A stretch of DNA of 49,114 nucleotides. It comes from Chitinophagales bacterium. Lineage in GTDB: Bacteria; Bacteroidota; Bacteroidia; Chitinophagales; Saprospiraceae. Where the stretch lies: contig JAKSDI010000052.1 of the NCBI GenBank assembly GCA_022360175.1, forward strand, positions 1 through 49,114, in the 5' to 3' direction. Below are positions 44,019 through 49,114 of the stretch, in pieces. Numbering within the stretch: position 1 is the first letter of the stretch; each line of letters starts with the position of its first letter. The notes beneath the pieces are model-generated. The model did not search any database and was not told the DNA's origin. It was given only the letters and a program-made list of their open reading frames with translations. The position numbers and the translations under genes are program-made.

Positions 44019-47000
44019 CTATTTAACCAAACTAACATCTCCTTCAAATAATTCAATACTACCGTCTGTAAATTCTATTTCAACATAATAAGTGAATACT
44101 GCAGGATTGAGTGGCTGGCCTCTGAAATGTCCATCCCATCCAAATGCAGGATCATTTGGAGGACATTCTGGCTGCTCAAATACATGATTTCCCCATCGGT
44201 CAAATATATTGAAATTGTGAATGCGTACTACATCAGGGCCTCCATTGATATAAAATATATCATTATAACCATCAGCATTAGGAGAAAAACCATTAGGGAT
44301 ATATACCTTTCTTTCTTTTCGTAATATCACCTGGACCTGATCCATGCCAATACAACCACTAGTATCCGTCACAGTAATCTGCACTAATCCAGATTGTACC
44401 GGATAGCTTGAATAGATTAGACAGTCCTGACAGTTGGTAGAATCAGATGGCAGCCATATAATTTGCCCTATTTCTGCACTTAATAAATTGGTTTGCGCTA
44501 CTATTTGAAGTTCTTCACCTAAATTCAAATCTTCTACTTCTCCTAATTCAACCACTACAATATTTCCTTCCTGTAGCTGGACAGGAAGTTGATAAGTACA
44601 TCCCATTATATCTTCCACGGCTAGCATATAATCGCCAGCGGTAAGCCCGACAAAAGATTGCTGACTGCTAAAAGGTCCTCCGTCAATGCTATACATAAAA
44701 GGAGGAGTGCCGCCTTCTATATTTTGAATAGAGATGACTCCATCCTGATCTCCATAACATGTAGGATCAATCAAGTTGGCTTCAAATCCTGTTAGAAAAC
44801 CATCGCTGATGCTTACCAGAACAGAGTCTATGGTAGAGCAACCATTAGAAGGATTATTTACCGTAAGATAATACCATCCCTCTTCATCAACTTCAGGGAG
44901 CAGTGTACCACTGATTGAATAACCATTTTCTGAAGACCAGATGTATTCGTAGTTGCCATTTTGAGATGAAGCACTACCATTAAGAGTTACTTCAGAGGTT
45001 AGGCAATCAATTTCCTGATTTTCTCCGGCATCAGCATTCGGATAAGTAATATCTGCTGCTACCAATACAGAATCCAGACTTTGGCATCCATTGTCCAGAT
45101 CAGTAGCTAGTAAATAGTACCACATTGGAACATTGACATTGATCAGTAGATCATCTTCTCCTAATATAGGTAGTTGCATTTCATCTAACCACTGTAAGCT
45201 TAGCATACCTGATGGAGCAGAGGCTGTTGCATTAATATCTACAGAGCTATTGATACATGTGATGGTATCTGGCTCTCCTATACTGAGAGAAGGAGGAGTA
45301 AATGTTCCTGCTACAAGCTGAGTAGTCATTGCAGTACATGAAGTGAGGGTGTCTAATACGATGAAAGTATAAGTCCCCATTTCTGTTGCATTCAAACTGA
45401 GATTAATTGCTCCAGGAATACTATTGTTATCAGGGCCTAGCCATTCGTATATCATATCGGGGCCTATAGTTGACCCATTTGCATCTAAAAATACACTAGA
45501 AGTCAAACAATCGAGTGTATCGCTAAGATTAATAACGGCTACAGGTTCATATCGTAAGTCTTCAACAGTTGTAATATCTACCAGCGAAATACAGCCTGTA
45601 AGTGTATCGGTGACCTGTAGGAAATAGGTGCCTTCAATGCCGATTTCAGGAGATATATCGTGTTGATTATCAGAGTCAATGTCTGGCCCAACCCACTCGT
45701 AAACCAGATTGGGCATCGGCACAATGCCATCTCCAATATTAATGGTTTCATTTGCACAATCTAATATGCCATCATCTCCAGCATTGGCAACTGGTATATC
45801 TGTAGAAAAAACATCCAGGCTATCTGTAGCAGTACATCCATCCTGGTTGATTACAAGCACACTATAGGTGTCTTGTGAAGAAACAAATATAGAAGGAGTA
45901 TTTTCACCTGTACTCCATTCCTGGATTTGACCATCTGTGATGGCTGTTAGTTGTATAGAATCACCGAGGCAGAAAAAGGTATCTCCCATTAATGCCACTG
46001 TAGGCAAAGATAACTCGACAACCTGTATACTATCAGCAGCAATACAACCGTGTTCATTTTGTACATTTAGTATATAAATGCCTGACTGTGATACGTTTAT
46101 TTGATCGGTGTCTACTCCTGTATTCCACCATAAACTATCAAATGTCATATTAGATTGTAGTAAAATGCTGTCGCCTGTACAAAATTCGTTAGCACCAAGG
46201 ATTGCAGGTTGGGGGAGAGGATTGACAGTAAGCGCAAAATTCCCTGTTCCTTCACATCCAAAGGCATCGGTTACTGTAACGATATAATTGCCTGTTGTAT
46301 CTGCTAGTATTTGAGCAGATTGAGATCCATTTGACCAATTATAACTTTGGTAGTCCTGAGAAACTATGAGCAGGGTAGAGGTGTCATCACAAATAAATGC
46401 ATCTCCTGTAATATTAGGTGCTGGAAGCGCTAATACTGTAAGGGTCAAAGTATCTGCGGCTAAGCAACCATTTACATCTGTTACGGTTAGCATATAATCT
46501 CCGGCAGTACTGACATCTATACTAACTGTTTGATCTGTAGTGGACCATTCATAGGATTGGAAAGGCATATCTGAACTTAGCATACTAGATAAACCATTAC
46601 AAATACTATCTTGTCCTATAATATTCACCTGAGGAGTGGGGAATGCATTTAGTTGCAGAGAATTGCTACTTGTGCATCCGTTGTTGTCAGTTACGGTAAG
46701 GGTATAAGTTGCAGCACTATCTATTTGTATATTAGAACCATTCATACCATTGCTCCATTCGTACATGGCATAACCACTGTCAGCGGTTAATGTGATCGTA
46801 TCATTAGGGCAAATACCTATAGGAGCCTGGATGGAAGGTATATTCACGATAAAGGTATCAATTTGAACCATTGCACTTCCTGTACAGCCAAGTGAATCTG
46901 TAACGTCGATTGTGTAAATTCCGGGGGTGTAAATAGTGGTTGTATTTGTAGTGTCATTGTTAGACCATAAAATACCTGACCATCCCGCGTCTACTGAAAG

Positions 47001-49114
47001 ACTAATACTATCATCAGGGCAGAAATTATTGAATCCATCTATATTAGGCTGTGGAGTAGGTTGAATAAAGGTAATAGTCGTATCTGCACCTATGCACCCA
47101 TTATTATCCGTGACGGTGAGTGTGTAAGTACCAGAAGCCATCGTTTGATATATATCCGTATTGCTTCCATCCTGCCATTCATATACTAGGAAGGTATCTA
47201 TTGCTACAATATCAATGCTGTTTCCTTCACAGATGACAAGGCTGTCAGGCAATTCGGGATCAGGTAAGCTAAATGCATTGACTAAGACCGTATCGGAAGC
47301 AGAACAACCTTGAAAGTTGGTTACGGTTATGCTATAACTTCCCGATTCGGTTATATTCGTATTTTGAGTGAGATCACCATTAGACCATTCATAAGATATA
47401 TATGTATCGGTGCTAAGTTGAATGCTGTCTCCAATACAGAAATCAGCAGCCCCTGCTATCGCTACATCCACAGAATCTGCCATAACGACAAATATATTAG
47501 AGGTACCTTGACATCCACCTGGGCTAGTAACCGAAACCTGATAAAAACCGGCTTCTGTAATTTGAATGGAAGAAGTACTATCATTGGTAGACCAGGAATA
47601 ATCCACGTATACGGTATCAACAGCTAATGAATTGGTATCACCTGGGCAAATAGATAGATCTCCACCAATAATAGGAGCGGGTACATCAATATCGAGCACT
47701 TCAATTTGTTCCGTATTAGAACATCCAAATGAATCAGTTACAGTAAGAATATAGGTACCAGACTGAGTTACTTCAATAGATTCAGTCGTATCTGTGGTAT
47801 TCCAAGCATAGGAGGCGAATCCTGATGCGGCACTCAAAGTACTGATACCATCTTCACACAAATAAGCACTGTCTTCCAGCATAGGATCGGGTAACATAAG
47901 AACATTCAGGCTGAAAGCATTTGTACCCTGACAACCAAGATCATCAGTAACCGTAACCGTATAGGTGCCAGCTGTATCTGCATTGATAGAAGCTGTTTGA
48001 GCACCTGTGCTCCACAAATATTCATCAAAACCGGCTTCTGCATCAAGCATAGCCTGGTCTCCATCGCAAATGAGGTTGACACCACCTATAGTAGGAACAA
48101 TTTCAGGTTGCTCACTTATTACTATTGGTAGCAGGTTGCTACAGTTGTTAGTATCTACAATTGATAGTGAATACATACCTGCCATATCGAATACTTCTAT
48201 AGAATCAGTACTCCCGGTTGACCAATTATAAGTAACAATATCATTTCCTGTTACTGCCAAAGTGGTAGAGTCTTGATAGCAGAAGTACAAATTACCGTCA
48301 AGAGGCGGATTGGGGAGTGCATTTTCAGTAACCTCTACTACTGCATTGCCTTCACAACCGTTGATGTCTGTTACTGTGATGCCATAGAATCCTCCATTTT
48401 CAACGTCCAGTGTTTGTCCCATACTGCCTCCTTCCCAAAGGTAGGAAATGAAACCAGCGCCAGCATCGAGTTCTATAGTATCCCCAATACAAAATTGTTG
48501 TAATGTATCGATTGGAATCTCAGGTGCAGGCAATTCGTTTAGCTGCAGGCTATTTGAACCTATACATCCATTCGCATCTGTTACACTCACAGCATACAAG
48601 CCGGGCGTATCAGCTTCGTAAAATGAATCCATCGCTCCATCTTGCCAGGTATAGGTATTGAAGTTGCCATTTACCGTGAGTGTAGCCGTATCTCCTTCAC
48701 ACAAATCATTACTAGCTATGATATCTACGGTAGGTAGCATATTTTCTGCTACATTAAAAGTGTCTATTGAAGAGCAGTTATTAGCATCTGTAATGGTTAA
48801 AAAGTAAGTACCGGGTGTATTTACGACTATACTATCTTCCATATCAGTAGTAGACCATTCATAGGTACTTAATCCCGCATTGGCAAAAATGGTAACCATT
48901 TCTCCCTGACAAAATCCGTAATCATCATCAAGCCCGGATAAAGGTATGGTATCCATCATAACCAAAACTTCATCATTGGCCTGGCAGCCATTATCGCCAG
49001 TTACTACCAAAGTATAAAAACCAGGAATATTTACACTAATCATCTGGGTTGTATCAGTTGTATTCCAACTGTAAGAGTTGAATACCTCTGTGGTTCCTAT
49101 CGTAGTGCTATCAC
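44019..49114 (-). CDS. giant T9SS-exported repeat protein with gliding-motility C-terminal (CHU_C) domain (5' end outside window)
   Basis: The frame is open to the window edge (first complete codon at 49112); 1697 residues are visible. From the N-terminal side there are 16 units of about 80 residues (consensus: Cys-x-GD, then YxWS, G-x-Y-x-x-x-VTD-x-x-GC), the first one cut by the edge. Four longer units follow (DCxxxxxxL with YEW(V/L)GP and GC). Next comes a SprB-like repeat (IDPTCYGDQDGVISI, GGTPPFMYSIDGG, LTAGDYMLAVEDIMGC). The C-terminus has VYIPNGFSPNADGYNDIFYI and FNIFDRWGNHVFE, the CHU_C / type B sorting signature. It is probably a surface adhesin or motility-associated protein. The true start lies outside; ATG 49043 is internal to a repeat. 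Confidence 0.93.
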   Translation of the reverse strand, partial: DSTTIGTTEVFNSYSWNTTDTTQMISVNIPGFYTLVVTGDNGCQANDEVLVMMDTIPLSGLDDDYGFCQGEMVTIFANAGLSTYEWSTTDMEDSIVVNTPGTYFLTITDANNCSSIDTFNVAENMLPTVDIIASNDLCEGDTATLTVNGNFNTYTWQDGAMDSFYEADTPGLYAVSVTDANGCIGSNSLQLNELPAPEIPIDTLQQFCIGDTIELDAGAGFISYLWEGGSMGQTLDVENGGFYGITVTDINGCEGNAVVEVTENALPNPPLDGNLYFCYQDSTTLAVTGNDIVTYNWSTGSTDSIEVFDMAGMYSLSIVDTNNCSNLLPIVISEQPEIVPTIGGVNLICDGDQAMLDAEAGFDEYLWSTGAQTASINADTAGTYTVTVTDDLGCQGTNAFSLNVLMLPDPMLEDSAYLCEDGISTLSAASGFASYAWNTTDTTESIEVTQSGTYILTVTDSFGCSNTEQIEVLDIDVPAPIIGGDLSICPGDTNSLAVDTVYVDYSWSTNDSTSSIQITEAGFYQVSVTSPGGCQGTSNIFVVMADSVDVAIAGAADFCIGDSIQLSTDTYISYEWSNGDLTQNTNITESGSYSITVTNFQGCSASDTVLVNAFSLPDPELPDSLVICEGNSIDIVAIDTFLVYEWQDGSNTDIYQTMASGTYTLTVTDNNGCIGADTTITFIQPTPQPNIDGFNNFCPDDSISLSVDAGWSGILWSNNDTTNTTTIYTPGIYTIDVTDSLGCTGSAMVQIDTFIVNIPSIQAPIGICPNDTITLTADSGYAMYEWSNGMNGSNIQIDSAATYTLTVTDNNGCTSSNSLQLNAFPTPQVNIIGQDSICNGLSSMLSSDMPFQSYEWSTTDQTVSIDVSTAGDYMLTVTDVNGCLAADTLTLTVLALPAPNITGDAFICDDTSTLLIVSQDYQSYNWSNGSQSAQILADTTGNYIVTVTDAFGCEGTGNFALTVNPLPQPAILGANEFCTGDSILLQSNMTFDSLWWNTGVDTDQINVSQSGIYILNVQNEHGCIAADSIQVVELSLPTVALMGDTFFCLGDSIQLTAITDGQIQEWSTGENTPSIFVSSQDTYSVLVINQDGCTATDSLDVFSTDIPVANAGDDGILDCANETINIGDGIVPMPNLVYEWVGPDIDSDNQHDISPEIGIEGTYFLQVTDTLTGCISLVDITTVEDLRYEPVAVINLSDTLDCLTSSVFLDANGSTIGPDMIYEWLGPDNNSIPGAINLSLNATEMGTYTFIVLDTLTSCTAMTTQLVAGTFTPPSLSIGEPDTITCINSSVDINATASAPSGMLSLQWLDEMQLPILGEDDLLINVNVPMWYYLLATDLDNGCQSLDSVLVAADITYPNADAGENQEIDCLTSEVTLNGSASSQNGNYEYIWSSENGYSISGTLLPEVDEEGWYYLTVNNPSNGCSTIDSVLVSISDGFLTGFEANLIDPTCYGDQDGVISIQNIEGGTPPFMYSIDGGPFSSQQSFVGLTAGDYMLAVEDIMGCTYQLPVQLQEGNIVVVELGEVEDLNLGEELQIVAQTNLLSAEIGQIIWLPSDSTNCQDCLIYSSYPVQSGLVQITVTDTSGCIGMDQVQVILRKERKVYIPNGFSPNADGYNDIFYINGGPDVVRIHNFNIFDRWGNHVFEQPECPPNDPAFGWDGHFRGQPLNPAVFTYYVEIEFTDGSIELFEGDVSLVK
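44800..45770 (-). repeat. four longer Ig-like coding repeats
   Basis: Four units begin DC or TC (DCANETINIG, DCLTSSVFLD, TCINSSVDIN, DCLTSEVTLN) and end GC before the next linker. They differ from the 16 upstream units by a longer central strand pair (YEWVGPD, YEWLGPD, LQWLDE, YIWSSEN). They sit between those units and the SprB-like repeat. The edges are approximate. Confidence 0.8.
45790..49114 (-). repeat. sixteen Ig/PKD-like coding repeats
   Basis: Within the giant gene, units recur roughly every 235-245 bases. Each contains a YxW or equivalent strand (STYEWSTTD, NTYTWQDG, ISYLWEGG, VTYNWSTG, DEYLWSTG and so on) and two cysteines, one before the acidic GD motif and one in the final GC. 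Units differ in sequence, so the array is old rather than freshly duplicated. The edges are approximate. Confidence 0.85.

Noticed and set aside
44019-49114. Regular repeats considered as a CRISPR-like or DNA-level tandem array
   Set aside because: The periodicity is in the protein (about 80 residues) and the DNA units are diverged and coding throughout.
1-49114. tRNA, rRNA, prophage or transposase genes
   Set aside because: I looked for the typical tRNA arm motifs, rRNA-like stretches, integrases and DDE transposase motifs and did not find any; a dedicated search would be needed to exclude short or diverged cases.

Overview
This 49 kb window comes from a Bacteroidota chromosome, most likely a Saprospiria-type (Saprospiraceae/Lewinella-like) member. 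Several things point that way: moderately AT-rich DNA, promoter -7 boxes of the TAnnTTTG kind, few recognisable Shine-Dalgarno sites, and type IX secretion (T9SS) cargo with C-terminal sorting domains. One cargo protein is a giant repeat protein ending in a gliding-motility-associated (CHU_C) domain. A PorV/PorQ-family outer-membrane protein, DUF5686, DUF1599, a BT_3928-like DoxX protein and the long form of NusB fit the same group. Genus-level assignment is not possible from the sequence alone.

Layout. Bases 1-10765 are a plus-strand housekeeping stretch: DUF1599, BT_3928-like DoxX, nusB, guaA, a periplasmic-binding-fold lipoprotein, trmH and smc. Bases 10766-11325 hold a structured dispersed repeat. 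Bases 11326-19069 carry a DUF5686 outer-membrane protein, an unknown lipoprotein, a phosphopantetheinyl transferase, a thioredoxin-fold lipid/envelope protein on the minus strand, a membrane-bound AraC-type regulator and a beta-barrel-like protein. Bases 19076-27191 are a minus-strand block: AsmA, PDZ-alpha/beta hydrolase, DUF885 peptidase-like, NTF2-like and DUF4932-like proteins, interrupted by a second copy of the dispersed repeat. Bases 27446-32333 hold a papain-fold protein whose catalytic residues look substituted, a short-chain dehydrogenase with an AspT/YidE-type transporter, and a PorV/PorQ protein.

The most interesting locus is 32645-35605. A 704-residue metacaspase-like protease is followed 24 bp later by a 273-residue protein whose length, N-terminal cysteine, helix/strand order and short acidic tail fit a bacterial gasdermin. 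I interpret the pair as a candidate abortive-infection (pyroptosis-like) defence cassette, in which the protease would remove the C-terminal tail of the pore-former. A small inverted-repeat element lies directly behind it.

Bases 35771-43993 carry two GNAT acetyltransferases, two M1 metallopeptidases (one with a T9SS sorting tail), a glycerophosphodiester phosphodiesterase lipoprotein and a class III cyclase fused to TolB-like and TPR modules. Bases 44019-49114 are the 3' part of a very large minus-strand gene for a T9SS-exported repeat protein that runs off the window. No tRNA, rRNA, CRISPR array or transposase was seen. All assignments were made by eye from motifs and family knowledge, without database searches.
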